The notes: generated by a model not told the origin, from the letters alone. A stretch of 64,000 nt of DNA from Nitrobacter vulgaris (GCF_002028545.1 NZ_MWPQ01000019.1:1-64000), one strand, 5' to 3'. Shown: positions 8,745 through 18,910, numbered from the stretch's first letter. Numbers and translations: made by a program.

Positions 8745-9791
8745 TCAGTTGCCGCCGTCTCGCTTGCGCAACAGATCTTTTACAAGGTCGCCGAGCGCGG
8801 GCCGCGGCAGCGCCGTGAACGGCATCGGCCGGGTAACGTCGATCGCCGCCAGCCCGAGACGGGCGGTCAGCAATCCATTGAGGACGCCTTCGCCCAAACG
8901 CGTCGACAGTTTCGCGGCGATGCCCTGGCCGAGCATTTGCTGGATCAGCGTGTCACTCGCCGCCATGCCGCCGGTGATTGCCAGATGCGCGATGACGTGG
9001 CGCATCAGGCGGATCATCCCGAGCGTACCTGGCCTTCCGCCATACAGACGCGCAAGCTGCCGCACCAGCCGCATCGCTGCGGCGAATACGAACAGCACAT
9101 CCACGACGGCGCGAGGGCTGACCGCGGTGACGATCGACACACGCTGCGCTGCCACTGATACGAGTCGGCGCGCCTCTTGGTCCAGCGGAGCCATCAGTTC
9201 GCGTTCGGCGAGCCGCACCAGATCGGCGCCGTCGATGATGTCAGTGCTATGGCTCCGCAACGTTGCTCGTGCCCGGGCCAGGTGCGGATCGTTGTGGGCG
9301 AGTTTCACCAGATCGCGCACGACCGCGTCGGCTTCCTTGCGATTGTCAGCCGCGATTGCGGCCAGCGCTCGCCGATGCAGATTCTCGATGGTGGCGAGAC
9401 GGGTAAGACCCGCGATCTCGCGGGCCGCGATGGCAATCGACGCGATGACAAACAGCGCCGCCAGCATCAGCCCGAGGAAACCAAGCCCCTCGCTGCGTGC
9501 AAACAGGTCGCCGACCAGATCGATAGCGCCGATTACGGTGCCGAGCAGGATGAACCCGGCCAATGACGACCAGAACAATGCCCCCCAACGAAATCCCTTC
9601 CGCGCCGGAACCGGAGGCATCTCCGCCGGTTCCGGGAGGAGTACGGGCTCCGGCTCGGGTTCAGCTTCCGGCGTGATGCTGATGCTGCCGCGAGCAACCC
9701 GGCTCGCGGCCTCGTCGTGTTCCAGGACCACGACGAGCGGATCGTCGAGCTTGAATGTGACGGGACGACGCAGGCCGGAACGCTCACTCAT
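8745..9791 (-). CDS. YcjF/TIGR01620-family membrane protein (DUF697, UPF0283)
   Basis: This 348-residue inner-membrane protein has a Pro/Glu-rich cytoplasmic N-terminus (EAEPEPEPVLLPEPAEMPP), two hydrophobic segments near residues 75-95 and 110-130, and a C-terminal DUF697-type domain (GMIRLMRHVIAHLAITGG). The ATG overlaps the stop of the upstream YcjX-type GTPase in an ATGA arrangement, so translation is coupled. The ycjX-ycjF pair is conserved across proteobacteria and is linked in E. coli to envelope or heat-shock/phage-shock responses; its biochemical role is unknown. Confidence 0.85.
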   Translation of the reverse strand: MSERSGLRRPVTFKLDDPLVVVLEHDEAASRVARGSISITPEAEPEPEPVLLPEPAEMPPVPARKGFRWGALFWSSLAGFILLGTVIGAIDLVGDLFARSEGLGFLGLMLAALFVIASIAIAAREIAGLTRLATIENLHRRALAAIAADNRKEADAVVRDLVKLAHNDPHLARARATLRSHSTDIIDGADLVRLAERELMAPLDQEARRLVSVAAQRVSIVTAVSPRAVVDVLFVFAAAMRLVRQLARLYGGRPGTLGMIRLMRHVIAHLAITGGMAASDTLIQQMLGQGIAAKLSTRLGEGVLNGLLTARLGLAAIDVTRPMPFTALPRPALGDLVKDLLRKRDGGN

Positions 9792-11257
9792 TGCAGTCGG
9801 TCTCCGATTAGGAACTGGAGCGCCCGGTCGAGGCGGATATGGGGCAGCGACGGCTCGCCAGTTCCTTCGTTTTGGAGGCGCGGGGGACGAAAGCGCAGAA
9901 AACGAAAGTCGGCCTGATCCATAGCGGATGTCGACAGCCCGCGGAAAGCGCCGTTTCCGCTGAAAAGTTCCTTGACATCCTCGGGCAGGTCTCCGGGGAA
10001 TGTTGCGACTTCGGTGTTGCCGTCGAAGGTCTCGCCATTGGCGGCTTCGCCGGCAAGGGGCGTGCCGAGTATGGACGGCAGTTTCTCGCGACCGCATCGC
10101 ACCTGCGCCTCGCGCGTGGCGCGGACCGCTGCCAGGGCGACGACATCAATGGCGGCGCCGGCGACTTCGGCCCGCGAGGCGGCGCGTTCCACAATGCGTC
10201 GAAGAATCGCCTCAAGCCGGTCATGACTGGTGTGATGCAAATGGTCGGCCTTGGTAGCGGCGAACAGGATGCGATCGATCCGCGGCCGCAATAGTGTACT
10301 GAGTAACGTGCTGCGGCCGACGCGATAGCAATCGAGAATTCCGGCAAGCGCCGCTTCGAGATCATATAAGGCTTCCGGCCCCGAATTGAAGGCGGCAAGT
10401 GTATCGACCAGCACAATCTGGCGGTCGAGCCGCGAAAAGTGATCGCGGAAAAACGGCCGCACCACGAGATCCTTGTAGGCCTCGTATCGCCGCCGCATCA
10501 TCGTCCAAAGCGATCCATCAATCGGGATTCCGCCGGAGGGCAAATCAAGCGGCGCGAAAGTGAGCGCGGGCGAGCCTGCAAGGTTGCCCGGCATCAGGAA
10601 ACGGCCGGGCGGCAGCAGGCTCATGGCGAAACGTTCGTCCCGACACGCGCGAAGGTAGTCGGTGAACAGCCGGGCGGCGGCGAGTGTCGCCTGTTCATCC
10701 TCGCGGGCCGAGGGCCGCAGCGTTGCGAGATGATCGTGCCATGCGTGTGCGAGGCGCGCCCGTGGCTGTTGCCGCGATAGCGCCAAGCTCTCTGCCGACC
10801 ACTGTTCATAACTCTTATCGAGCAGCGGCAGATCGAGCAGCCATTCTCCGGGGTAGTCGACAATATCCAGCGTCAGCGTTTGGTCCAAACCATTCTGCCG
10901 CTGATAGCCGATTACGAGCCGCAATTCGCTGATGTCGACCGTCGAGCTTGGCCAGCGCCGCTCCGTGATCAGGGTGTTGACGTGATGTTCATAGCTAAAT
11001 CGCGGTACGGCGTCGTCCGGTTGCGGGGCAAGCTGCGCGCGGGCGATGCGACCGCTGGCGAGAGATTCAAAAACCGGAAACCGGCCGCCACGCGACAGAC
11101 CGTGCACAAGCGCCGTGATGAACACGGTTTTGCCAGCGCGTGACAGGCCTGTCACGCCGAGCCTGATCGTCGGGTTGAAGAAGTTTTCGCCGTAGTCCAG
11201 CAGCGCGCGTGCCGAGAGGCGCGCTCCTTCAAAGATATCGGAAAAGCTGGCGGCCAT
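9788..11257 (-). CDS. YcjX-family GTP-binding protein (DUF463)
   Basis: This 489-residue predicted GTPase has a Walker A/G1 motif (GLSRAGKTVF) near residue 35 and a conserved DYPGEWLLDLPLL segment in the G3 region. It is coupled by overlap to the YcjF-type gene. The start at 11257 (MAASFSDIF) matches the family N-terminus; an upstream ATG at 11296 would add 13 basic, His-rich residues and is less likely. No strong ribosome site is seen at either. The whole length is in frame with no disruption. Confidence 0.87.
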   Translation of the reverse strand: MAASFSDIFEGARLSARALLDYGENFFNPTIRLGVTGLSRAGKTVFITALVHGLSRGGRFPVFESLASGRIARAQLAPQPDDAVPRFSYEHHVNTLITERRWPSSTVDISELRLVIGYQRQNGLDQTLTLDIVDYPGEWLLDLPLLDKSYEQWSAESLALSRQQPRARLAHAWHDHLATLRPSAREDEQATLAAARLFTDYLRACRDERFAMSLLPPGRFLMPGNLAGSPALTFAPLDLPSGGIPIDGSLWTMMRRRYEAYKDLVVRPFFRDHFSRLDRQIVLVDTLAAFNSGPEALYDLEAALAGILDCYRVGRSTLLSTLLRPRIDRILFAATKADHLHHTSHDRLEAILRRIVERAASRAEVAGAAIDVVALAAVRATREAQVRCGREKLPSILGTPLAGEAANGETFDGNTEVATFPGDLPEDVKELFSGNGAFRGLSTSAMDQADFRFLRFRPPRLQNEGTGEPSLPHIRLDRALQFLIGDRLQ

Positions 11258-11737
11258 ATTGATGTGATGTCGGTGATGAAGCCTGCAATGGCGCACCTAT
11301 GGTTCGTGGCAACCGGAAAGTGGCGACTGCCGAGCCTGAATCAAGTTCCGTATCCAAGTGAGATGTACATTAATTAGGTTGAGGCTTCGTTGACCCGCGG
11401 CTGCTCTACGGCTGCGGCGTGATCTTCAGAACTTGGCGGAGCCTGTCTTATATGGGCTGTGATCGACCTCGTCCTGGCCTGTGCGTCTTATGCGCGAGTG
11501 GAACGACGCGGACGACTCCTCGAAATGGTCGCGGTTCGCTCCGGGAATCTTGCGCCGCTAACGGTTGGCGCGCGTTTGCTGTTCATACGAGCGCAACATC
11601 GACGATCTCGGGCATGAATTTACCACTTCGGCTGGCTGTCTGTTCCGTTTTCGTAAAATTTTCTCTCCCTCCAGTTGTGTAAAAGAAGTTTAACTACTCG
11701 CGTAGATTGTATTTGCGAGCATTTGGGGACGACAATC
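11258..11737. other. 480-base gene-free region between divergent genes
   Basis: This lies between ycjX (minus) and the PAS chemotaxis gene (plus). It holds short open frames (for example 11419-11682) without a ribosome site or protein-like composition. AT-rich sequence at 11640-11720 directly before the chemotaxis gene is the likely promoter area. No repeat or structured element was recognised. Confidence 0.5.
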
Positions 11738-13219
11738 ATGAGCTTTCTACCGGCATCTCGCGATGCGAACGCGAAACTCGACGCGCTGAGCAGATCTCAG
11801 GCTATCATCGAGTTCAATCTCGACGGAACGGTCATCACCGCGAATACGAATTTTCTCAATGCGATGGGATATACGCTCGAGGAAATCCGCGGCAAGCATC
11901 ACGGCATGTTCGTCGACAAGGAACGTCGTGACAATGCTGAATATCGCGAATTTTGGGATTCGCTGCGTCGCGGCGAATATCAGGCGCGAGAGTTTAAGCG
12001 AGTCGCCAAGGGCGGGCGAACGGTGTGGATTCAGGCTTCCTACAATCCTCTGATGAACGCGCGAGGCAAGCCTTACAAGGTCGTCAAGTTTGCGACCGAC
12101 ATCACGATGCAGAGGCTGCGCAATGCCGATTATGAAGGTCAGCTGAAGGCGATCCACAAGTCGCAGGCCGTGATCGAATTCAATCCTGACGGCAGTATCA
12201 TCACAGCGAACGACAATTTCCTTAAGACGGTTGGTTACAGTCTGGACGAGATCCAGGGCCACCATCACCGGATGTTCGTCGAGCCGGACGAGCGAGACAG
12301 CGTGGCTTATCAGGTTTTTTGGGACATGCTCCGGCGCGGTGAATATCAGGCCGCCGAGTACAAACGAATTGGAAAAGGCGGCCGGGCGGTCTGGATCCAA
12401 GCATCCTACAACCCAATCCAGGATTCGGAGGGGGCGGTCATGAAGGTGGTCAAGTTTGCGACCGATGTGACGGCTCAAGTCCAAGACCGTATGCGTCGTA
12501 CGGATTTGCAGAAATCCATCGATACGGACCTCGGTCAGATCACTGAATCCGTTGCCGCGACGTCGCGGCGCGTTAGCTCGGCCGCCGATGCGTCCACGCA
12601 AGCGTCCGCCAACATGCAGGCTGTCGCGGCTGGCGCCGAAGAACTCGCGGCGTCGGTCGGCGAGATCAGTCGCCAGGCAGCGGACGCGCTTGCTATCTCC
12701 CAGCAGGCGGTCACCCAGGCGAACGAGACCGGCACCATCGTTGCCGGGCTTGCGACCGCCGCGCAGAAAATCGGCGACGTCATCAAGCTGATCAACAGCA
12801 TTGCCGAGCAGACCAATCTGCTGGCGCTCAACGCCACGATCGAAGCGGCCCGCGCAGGCGAGGCCGGTCGAGGTTTTGCGGTGGTTGCGTCGGAAGTGAA
12901 GAGCCTGGCATCACAAACCGCCAAGGCGACAGAGGAAATCAGCGGTCAGGTTGCCGAAGTGCAAAACACCACCGGAAGCGCGGTGGGCGTCATCGAGGCC
13001 ATCACCCAGACCATATCGCGGATCAACGAAATATCTGCGGCCATCGCTGCGTCGGTCGAGGAGCAGGCGTCTGTGACGCAAAGTATCTCATCTAATATGC
13101 AGGTCGCCGCCAAGAGCGTTGCCGATATCACGGCAAGCATGAGCGAGATAGCCGACGTCACGCAGTCCGTCGACGCCGCAACCCGCAAAGTCAAGGACGC
13201 ATCTCGCGCGGTGGCGTAA
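11738..13219 (+). CDS. Soluble PAS-PAS methyl-accepting chemotaxis protein (BdlA-like layout)
   Basis: This 493-residue cytoplasmic transducer has no membrane segment. Two PAS domains (about residues 18-130 and 140-252) are close copies of each other, each ending in KVVKFATD(I/V)T and containing WIQASYNP. They are followed by an MCP signalling domain whose hairpin tip ([18 protein letters not shown]) is near residues 360-380. The PAS-PAS-MCP layout without membrane anchor matches BdlA/Aer2-type sensors of redox or oxygen. There is no CheR-binding pentapeptide at the C-terminus. The start at 11738 follows GGGGAC; an upstream in-frame extension lacks support. No che genes are nearby. Confidence 0.93.
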   Translation: MSFLPASRDANAKLDALSRSQAIIEFNLDGTVITANTNFLNAMGYTLEEIRGKHHGMFVDKERRDNAEYREFWDSLRRGEYQAREFKRVAKGGRTVWIQASYNPLMNARGKPYKVVKFATDITMQRLRNADYEGQLKAIHKSQAVIEFNPDGSIITANDNFLKTVGYSLDEIQGHHHRMFVEPDERDSVAYQVFWDMLRRGEYQAAEYKRIGKGGRAVWIQASYNPIQDSEGAVMKVVKFATDVTAQVQDRMRRTDLQKSIDTDLGQITESVAATSRRVSSAADASTQASANMQAVAAGAEELAASVGEISRQAADALAISQQAVTQANETGTIVAGLATAAQKIGDVIKLINSIAEQTNLLALNATIEAARAGEAGRGFAVVASEVKSLASQTAKATEEISGQVAEVQNTTGSAVGVIEAITQTISRINEISAAIAASVEEQASVTQSISSNMQVAAKSVADITASMSEIADVTQSVDAATRKVKDASRAVA

Positions 13220-13332
13220 GCGTTGGTATAGAGGTCGTTGCGCCGGCTCTTCTCTCCGTCATCTCGCCATGGCATGGTTGCTTCCGGGACGGTACGCGAT
13301 CGGTCTCCGGTCGCGCCTGCGGGAGAATTCGC

Positions 13333-14508
13333 GTGGCCATTTCCAATAGTCCTGGTGATTTCGATTTCGGTCTCGGCGAAACCGCCGATGCAATCCGCGA
13401 GATGGTCCGTGATTTTTCCACGAACGAGATCGCGCCGCGTGCTGCCGAGATCGACAGGTCCAACCAGTTCCCGCGCGATCTCTGGCCGAAGCTCGGCGCA
13501 CTCGGTCTTCACGGGATTACCGTCGAGGAAGATTATGGTGGCGCCGGTCTCGGTTACCTCGAACACTGCATTGCAATGGAGGAAATCTCGCGCGGTTCGG
13601 CTTCGGTCGGATTGTCTTATGGTGCTCACTCTAATCTCTGCATCAATCAATTGCGCCGCAATGGCAGCGAAACGCAGAAGCGAAAATATCTGCCGAAGCT
13701 GATTTCCGGCGAGAATGTCGGCGCGCTGGCAATGTCCGAGCCGGACGCTGGTTCGGACGTGGTCTCAATGAGGACGCGTGCTGACAGGAAAGGTGACCAC
13801 TACGTTCTTAATGGCAGCAAGATGTGGATCACCAACGGGACGCTCGCGGAAACGCTGGTGGTCTACGCCAAGACCGACGCCGCGGCGGGCGCACGAAGCA
13901 TCACCGCCTTTATCGTTGAGAAAGGCATGAATGGATTCTCAACTGCACAGAAGCTCGATAAGCTCGGTATGCGCGGCTCCGATACCTGTGAACTGGTGTT
14001 CGAGGATTGCGAGGTGCCAGAGGAAAACGTCCTCGGTGAAGCCGGCTGCGGCGTCAATGTCCTGATGTCCGGTCTCGATTACGAGCGCGCCGTGCTCGCT
14101 GCCGGTCCGCTCGGCATCATGCAGGCTTGCATGGATGTCGTGATGCCGTATGTGCACGAGCGTAAGCAATTCGGGCAGCCGATCGGCAGCTTCCAGCTCG
14201 TTCAAGGCAAGGTTGCTGACATGTATGTCACCATGAATGCGTCCCGCGCCTATGTCTATGCGGTGGCAAAGGCGTGCGATCGCGGCGAGATCACGCGCGA
14301 GGACGCGGCAGGAGCGATCCTTTACTCCGCGGAGAAGGCGACGCAGTGCGCGCTGGATGCGATCCAGTTGCTGGGCGGGAATGGTTACATCAACGACTAT
14401 CCGGCCGGCCGCCTGCTGCGCGATGCCAAGCTCTATGAAATCGGCGCCGGCACGAGCGAAATCCGCCGCATGCTGATTGGTCGCGAGCTATTCGAGAAGA
14501 GCACCTAG
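13333..14508 (+). CDS. ivd: Isovaleryl-CoA dehydrogenase
   Basis: This 391-residue FAD-dependent acyl-CoA dehydrogenase converts isovaleryl-CoA to 3-methylcrotonyl-CoA in leucine breakdown. Family signatures include [13 protein letters not shown] (residues 131-143) and WITNG. A Glu in [11 protein letters not shown] (E251) sits at the position used as catalytic base in isovaleryl-CoA dehydrogenases rather than at the later position of other acyl-CoA dehydrogenases. The start is GTG with GGGAG 8 bases upstream. The usual partners for leucine breakdown (mccA/B, liuC) are not adjacent. Confidence 0.9.
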   Translation: MAISNSPGDFDFGLGETADAIREMVRDFSTNEIAPRAAEIDRSNQFPRDLWPKLGALGLHGITVEEDYGGAGLGYLEHCIAMEEISRGSASVGLSYGAHSNLCINQLRRNGSETQKRKYLPKLISGENVGALAMSEPDAGSDVVSMRTRADRKGDHYVLNGSKMWITNGTLAETLVVYAKTDAAAGARSITAFIVEKGMNGFSTAQKLDKLGMRGSDTCELVFEDCEVPEENVLGEAGCGVNVLMSGLDYERAVLAAGPLGIMQACMDVVMPYVHERKQFGQPIGSFQLVQGKVADMYVTMNASRAYVYAVAKACDRGEITREDAAGAILYSAEKATQCALDAIQLLGGNGYINDYPAGRLLRDAKLYEIGAGTSEIRRMLIGRELFEKST

Positions 14509-14728
14509 AGCGGAATGAGGAAAGGACGCAGCGGCTTTCCGCCTGCACCCCGTTTCTCAAAATATTGGAATCGATCACGTTCATGAAAATGCTGCGCTGA
14601 TCAGCGTGGCAAAGAGCCTGAACGGAAGGCTGCCTCACGCTCGCGCTTTCTCAGCCCGCGCCGCGACACTCAGGGCGTCGCGCGCGTTCCGATCCATGTG
14701 TCGCGGGCGGTAGTCTAGTTGCGTTAGT

Positions 14729-15295
14729 CTAGTTATTGACGACGACGACCGTCGTGCCGATCGGCACGCGGTTATAAAGGTCCACCACGTCCTCGTTCGT
14801 CATGCGGAAACAACCAGAGGACACCGCCTGACCGATCGTCTCCGGTTCGTTGGAGCCGTGGATGCGATAGAGCGTGGAGCCGAGATACATCGCGCGCGCG
14901 CCGAGAGGGTTTTCGAGTCCGCCCTTCATGTGGCGCGGCAGATCGGGGCGACGCGCGATCATTTGCGCGGGCGGGGTCCAGCTCGGCCATTCCTTCTTGG
15001 CGCTGATGCGGTGGACGCCGCTCCAGCGGAATCCGTCGCGGCCGACGCCGATACCGTATCTCAGCGCCTGGCCTTGGGGGAGGACGAGATAGAGCCTCCG
15101 TTCCCCGGTCCTTATGACAATGGTGCCCGGCGCATACCGGCTCGGGAAATAGACAAGCTGTCGCGGGACCGGACTTGCGGATGTAAAATTGGGACCGAAA
15201 TTCATGAAGTCGCCCGTATCAACGTACTGGGCGAAAGCGGACTTTCCACTGAAAACAAAGGCGATGGCAATCAAAAGAGCCAGAATGCGCGTCAT
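14729..15295 (-). CDS. L,D-transpeptidase (YkuD family), secreted
   Basis: This 188-residue periplasmic enzyme has a signal peptide (residues 1-22, cleavage near AFAQ) and one YkuD catalytic domain. The active-site signature H-G-S-N (H146) followed by SSGCFRM (C162) is complete. L,D-transpeptidases make 3-3 peptidoglycan cross-links or attach proteins to the wall; the exact acceptor is not predictable. GAGGAAATA precedes the ATG. It reads convergently to the isovaleryl-CoA dehydrogenase gene. Confidence 0.93.
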   Translation of the reverse strand: MTRILALLIAIAFVFSGKSAFAQYVDTGDFMNFGPNFTSASPVPRQLVYFPSRYAPGTIVIRTGERRLYLVLPQGQALRYGIGVGRDGFRWSGVHRISAKKEWPSWTPPAQMIARRPDLPRHMKGGLENPLGARAMYLGSTLYRIHGSNEPETIGQAVSSGCFRMTNEDVVDLYNRVPIGTTVVVVNN

Positions 15296-15525
15296 TATTT
15301 CCTCGCATCAATCGATTTCACTGTGAGACTGGCCATAATTCGTCCAATTTCGCAAGCCGCGGCCGTGCAAGGATACCCCTTCTCCGCCGTCGTTTACGAA
15401 AAAGCCCCAGCTCCAAGTCCTGGTTTATGCGGGACCGCCAACAGTCATAGGGCAAGCCAGGATAAGGACGTGGCGGGAATAATGTTGATCTCAGGGTTAC
15501 CGAAAAATGAAACCGGAGCGCAACG

Positions 15526-17070
15526 ATGAACGGCGCCGAAAGTCTGGTCCGAACGCTGATCAAAAACGGCGTGGATATTTGCTTCGCCAATCCTGGCACG
15601 TCGGAAATGCATTTTGTCGCAGCGTTGGACCGGGTGGAGGGAATGCGCTGCGTGCTCGGGTTGTTCGAAGGCGTGGTGACCGGCGCTGCAGACGGCTATT
15701 TTCGTATGAAGGGCGCGCCGGCCTGTACCCTGCTTCATCTCGGTCCAGGCCTCGCCAATGGCCTTGCCAACCTTCACAACGCCAAGAAAGCTAGCTCAGG
15801 CATCGTCAATATTGTCGGCCAGCACGCGCTCCACCATATCGAATGCAACGCACCGCTGACATCGGATATCGAGGGGCTTGCTCGGCCGATGTCGGCCTGG
15901 GTCCGCACCTCGCCGGATTCGAGGTCGGTCGCTCGAGACGGCGCCGCGGCCATCGCCGCGGCCCAGAGTTCGCCGCCGCAAATCGCAACGCTGATCTTGC
16001 CCGCCGACGCCGCATGGAGCGATGCCGATGACGTTGCCGACGTAACCGAGACGTTGCAGCGCCCGGATTATTCGTCGCAGGCGATCGAGAGCACAGCGAA
16101 GATCCTGCGCGGCAGCGGAGAGACTCTGCTTCTACTCGCCGGTAGCGCGCTGACTGAAAGGGGATTGGCGCTGGCTGCTGGCATCGCCGGCAAGACAGGC
16201 TGCAAGGTGATGGGAGAGACCTTTAACGCGCGCATGGCGCGCGGCCGGGGCCGTTTTTTCGTGGATCGCATTCCCTACCCGGTCGAACAGGCGTTGTCGG
16301 TTCTGAAGCCGTTCAGGAACATCATCCTGGTTGAAGCCAACGACCCCGTCGCTTTCTTCGCTTATCCGGACAAGCCGAGCTTCTTGAAGCCGGAGGGCTG
16401 CGATGTGCATCGCATGACGGCGAATGGCGAAAACTCGATAGCTGCGCTGGAAGCATTGGCGAGTGCTGTCGGCGCCAGGCTGCGGGACGCGAAACCGCAG
16501 CAGCCAATGGAAACGGGGTGGCCGGAGGGGCCGCTCAATCATACGTCCATCGCGCAGGCCATCGCGATGGCGATTCCGGAAAATGCCATCGTCATCGACG
16601 AGGCGATCACGACGGGCCGTAAATTCTTTCCGTCGACAGCCTTCGCCGCGCCGCATGATTGGCTGCAGAACATGGGCGGTTCGATCGGATTTTCGACGCC
16701 GGTGGCGATCGGCGCCGCGGTGGCTTGCCCCGAACGCAAAGTGATCTGCATGGTCGGCGACGGCAGCGCGATGTACACGCTGCAATCGCTATGGACGCAG
16801 GCCCGCGAAGGCCTCAACGTCCTCACGATCGTTTTCTCCAATCGCATGTATCAAATTCTGCGAGGCGAATTCGACGGTGTTGGCGCTGGCGAACCCGGCA
16901 AGAAGGCGATGGACATGCTGAGCCTCGATCGTCCCGCGCTCGACTGGGTGACGCTTGGCAGAGGCATGGGGGTTCAGGGCCGCGCTGTCACCACGGCCGA
17001 CGAGTTCAACAAGGCGCTTGCCGAGGCCATGGCCGAGCAGGGGCCGCGCTTGATCGACGTACAGATGTGA
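15526..17070 (+). CDS. ThDP-dependent enzyme, acetolactate synthase large-subunit-like
   Basis: This 514-residue thiamine-diphosphate enzyme has the Pyr domain with its activating Glu in LFEGVVTGAADGY near residue 45, a middle domain, and the PP domain with the ThDP/Mg motif GDGSAMYTLQSLW near residue 407. Proteins of this kind are commonly labelled acetolactate synthase, but the sequence lacks the ~50-80 extra residues of true IlvB and no ilvN small subunit follows. A 2-oxoacid decarboxylase or lyase with another substrate is equally possible. GGAG before the ATG supports the start. Confidence 0.8.
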   Translation: MNGAESLVRTLIKNGVDICFANPGTSEMHFVAALDRVEGMRCVLGLFEGVVTGAADGYFRMKGAPACTLLHLGPGLANGLANLHNAKKASSGIVNIVGQHALHHIECNAPLTSDIEGLARPMSAWVRTSPDSRSVARDGAAAIAAAQSSPPQIATLILPADAAWSDADDVADVTETLQRPDYSSQAIESTAKILRGSGETLLLLAGSALTERGLALAAGIAGKTGCKVMGETFNARMARGRGRFFVDRIPYPVEQALSVLKPFRNIILVEANDPVAFFAYPDKPSFLKPEGCDVHRMTANGENSIAALEALASAVGARLRDAKPQQPMETGWPEGPLNHTSIAQAIAMAIPENAIVIDEAITTGRKFFPSTAFAAPHDWLQNMGGSIGFSTPVAIGAAVACPERKVICMVGDGSAMYTLQSLWTQAREGLNVLTIVFSNRMYQILRGEFDGVGAGEPGKKAMDMLSLDRPALDWVTLGRGMGVQGRAVTTADEFNKALAEAMAEQGPRLIDVQM

Positions 17071-17149
17071 CGACGATGCAGGATGCAGTCGTAAACAATG
17101 GTCGATGCGTTGAGCGCGGCGGGGAGGTGCCCCGGGTGCGGGAGCCTTC

Positions 17150-17830
17150 ATGAGCCTGACCTATGTCATTCCCGACATCCACGGCCGCTTCGATCTGTTG
17201 AGCGAGGCCTTGCACGGAGTTCATGCCCACGCCGCTGGCAATGGGGGGACGCTCGTCATGCTCGGCGACTATGTCGACAAGGGGCCGGACAGCAGCAAGG
17301 TCATCGCTCGCTTGCGGCGCGGAATGCCGGACGGCTGGACCTTCGTTCCGCTCAAGGGCAATCACGATGCGATGATGGTTACGGCGTGGCGTGACCCCGC
17401 GGAAATGACGCGCTGGCTGGAACACGGCGGCGATGCGGTCCTGGAATCCTACGGCAGTGATCCCTTCGTGATTCCGGAGGCCGACATTGCCTGGCTCGAG
17501 GCGCTGCCGCTCATGCATATCGATGCGCACCGCATCTATGTTCACGCCGGGCTCGATCCCGGAGTTGGACTTGACGCGCAGCCCGAAATCACGCTGCTCT
17601 GGAAACGCTATCCCCAAGGCGAAGCGGCCGGATTCGAGGGCCGTCATATCGTGCATGGACACAACTCGTTTGCTGAGGGACCGGAAATGTACCAAGGCCG
17701 GACCAATCTCGACACCAGGGCGTGGCGAACCGGCCGCCTCGTGACTGGCGTGTTCGATGATGCATATCCTGGTGGGCCGGTCGATTTCATCGTCGTTCAT
17801 GGCTCGACTCAAGGGACCTCGACCTCGTGA
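17150..17830 (+). CDS. PPP-family metallophosphoesterase (serine/threonine phosphatase-like)
   Basis: This 226-residue cytoplasmic phosphatase has all metal-site motifs: DIHGR (residues 9-13), GDYVDKGPDS near 43, GNHDAMM near 77, and a C-terminal HGHNS. It resembles bacterial PrpA/PrpB or Ap4A-hydrolase-like enzymes acting on phosphoproteins or dinucleoside polyphosphates. GGGAG precedes the ATG. It begins 80 bases after the ThDP gene and may be co-transcribed with it. Confidence 0.9.
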   Translation: MSLTYVIPDIHGRFDLLSEALHGVHAHAAGNGGTLVMLGDYVDKGPDSSKVIARLRRGMPDGWTFVPLKGNHDAMMVTAWRDPAEMTRWLEHGGDAVLESYGSDPFVIPEADIAWLEALPLMHIDAHRIYVHAGLDPGVGLDAQPEITLLWKRYPQGEAAGFEGRHIVHGHNSFAEGPEMYQGRTNLDTRAWRTGRLVTGVFDDAYPGGPVDFIVVHGSTQGTSTS

Positions 17831-17958
17831 CGCCGGCTTTGAAGAGGTTAAAGCTGGAACCGCACGCCCCTCGGATAAGAAGACGACCGGTTTCTTTCGT
17901 GGGATAGCCGGATGGTTTTATCTTGACGGCTGCTCGCGGCGCAGGTCTTCGTGTGGCA

Positions 17959-18216
17959 ATGGACAAGGTCTCGAACTCGGTTACGAAACTGCAGGCGACG
18001 TTCCGCATCACGCTGAATGGCGAGTCCGTCGCCATCGCTACGGTCGGACAGGCCTACGACTTCATCACCCGCCTGAGCACCGCCGAGTGGGTGGAGTTTA
18101 GCACGCTGCACGAGGACGCGTGCGCCGCGCTCGAGGCCGCCGCTGGCAACGCGATGCTGAGCCGCAAGGCGACCGATGCATTGCGAGCGTTGTTCGCGCG
18201 AACAAAATTGTTGTGA
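17959..18216 (+). CDS. Small protein, probably DUF982 family
   Basis: This 85-residue protein has a beta-rich N-terminal half (FRITLNGESVAIATVGQAYDFI), then a W-containing segment and an Ala-rich helix ending in ALRALFARTKLL. This layout fits the DUF982 family abundant in rhizobia, whose function is unknown. The ATG at 17959 was taken as start because it begins the conserved part; a TTG 36 bases upstream is possible. The assignment is by recall and should be checked by profile search. Confidence 0.6.
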   Translation: MDKVSNSVTKLQATFRITLNGESVAIATVGQAYDFITRLSTAEWVEFSTLHEDACAALEAAAGNAMLSRKATDALRALFARTKLL

Positions 18217-18263
18217 CTGATCGGGCGGGGCCATGAGGGCGCGCCGCGTGGCTAAATCCAAAA

Positions 18264-18338
18264 TGGTGGGCGCACAAGGGATCGAACCTTGGACCTCTCC
18301 CGTGTGAAGGGAACGCTCTCCCGCTGAGCTATGCGCCC
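18264..18338 (-). tRNA. tRNA-Val (anticodon CAC)
   Basis: Read on the minus strand, the sequence folds into a full cloverleaf: acceptor GGGCGCA/TGCGCCC, D arm GCTC...GAGC, anticodon stem TTCCC/GGGAG with loop TTCACAC (anticodon CAC, reading GTG), and a T arm with GGTTCGATCC. The discriminator A (18267) is followed by an encoded CCA (18264-18266). No integrase or attachment-site duplication was seen next to it. Confidence 0.95.
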
Positions 18339-18709
18339 GGAATCGCCATCTGCCGTGAAGGATTCCCAGGCCTCGGTGTCGAATCCGACCCGGCGCGGCG
18401 ACGAAGCCGCGATTTAGGGAATGCAGGGCAGGAGTGTCAAGCGAACTTGTACCTGCCGCTCGAAGCCAAGGGAAGCCAAGGGAAACCAAGGCAGTTCCGA
18501 ACCATAACCAGTCACTGCGGTCCAGCCGTCTACGTCTGTCAGCGGGCCATCACTGAACCTGAACCGCCAGCGGATCCCGCAAGGGCGGTTGGCGGACGAT
18601 CTCATTCCCGAACAACTGACTCGCTTTCCGACAGCGCCAGGTGCATACTCTTAAGGTTCCGGAGAACGCTGCCCGCGCTCCGCCCCCTTTTGAAGCAGGG
18701 AGCAACGCC
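18339..18709. other. Intergenic region with three 10-base direct repeats
   Basis: No gene is supported in these 371 bases. At 18461-18490 a 10-base unit close to GGAAGCCAAG is repeated three times in tandem. The segment next to 18339 should carry the tRNA promoter on the minus strand. Confidence 0.5.
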
Positions 18710-18910
18710 ATGAGGGTGCAACGTGGTTCTCGTCAGCTAAAGTCCTTGAAAGATCGTCTGGCCGAGTTTGTGGCAGGTGTCCGCAAGGCTACCGACGAAC
18801 TTCCTCCGTACGCGCGCGGGGATGAAGCGTTGAGGAAACGCCGTCTATCGGACATTGCGGCCCATATAGAGGGCTGGGCAAATTCCTCGGGGTTGCAGAC
18901 GCCGAAGTGA
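18710..18910 (+). CDS. Small hypothetical protein, helical
   Basis: This 66-residue basic protein is predicted largely helical (KSLKDRLAEFVAGVRKATDEL and RKRRLSDIAAHIEGW). The ATG at 18710 follows GGGAG at good spacing; an in-frame upstream extension has no site. Charge pattern and ribosome site favour a real gene. I do not recognise a family. No stress-type promoter like those of the other small genes is visible upstream. Confidence 0.6.
   Translation: MRVQRGSRQLKSLKDRLAEFVAGVRKATDELPPYARGDEALRKRRLSDIAAHIEGWANSSGLQTPK

Noticed and set aside
11747-12601. 284-codon minus-strand frame
   Set aside because: Antisense to the PAS domains of the chemotaxis gene; its internal repetition just mirrors the duplicated PAS units.
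18264-18338. tRNA-Val as an integration site of a genomic island
   Set aside because: No integrase gene and no repeated copy of the tRNA 3' end was seen nearby.
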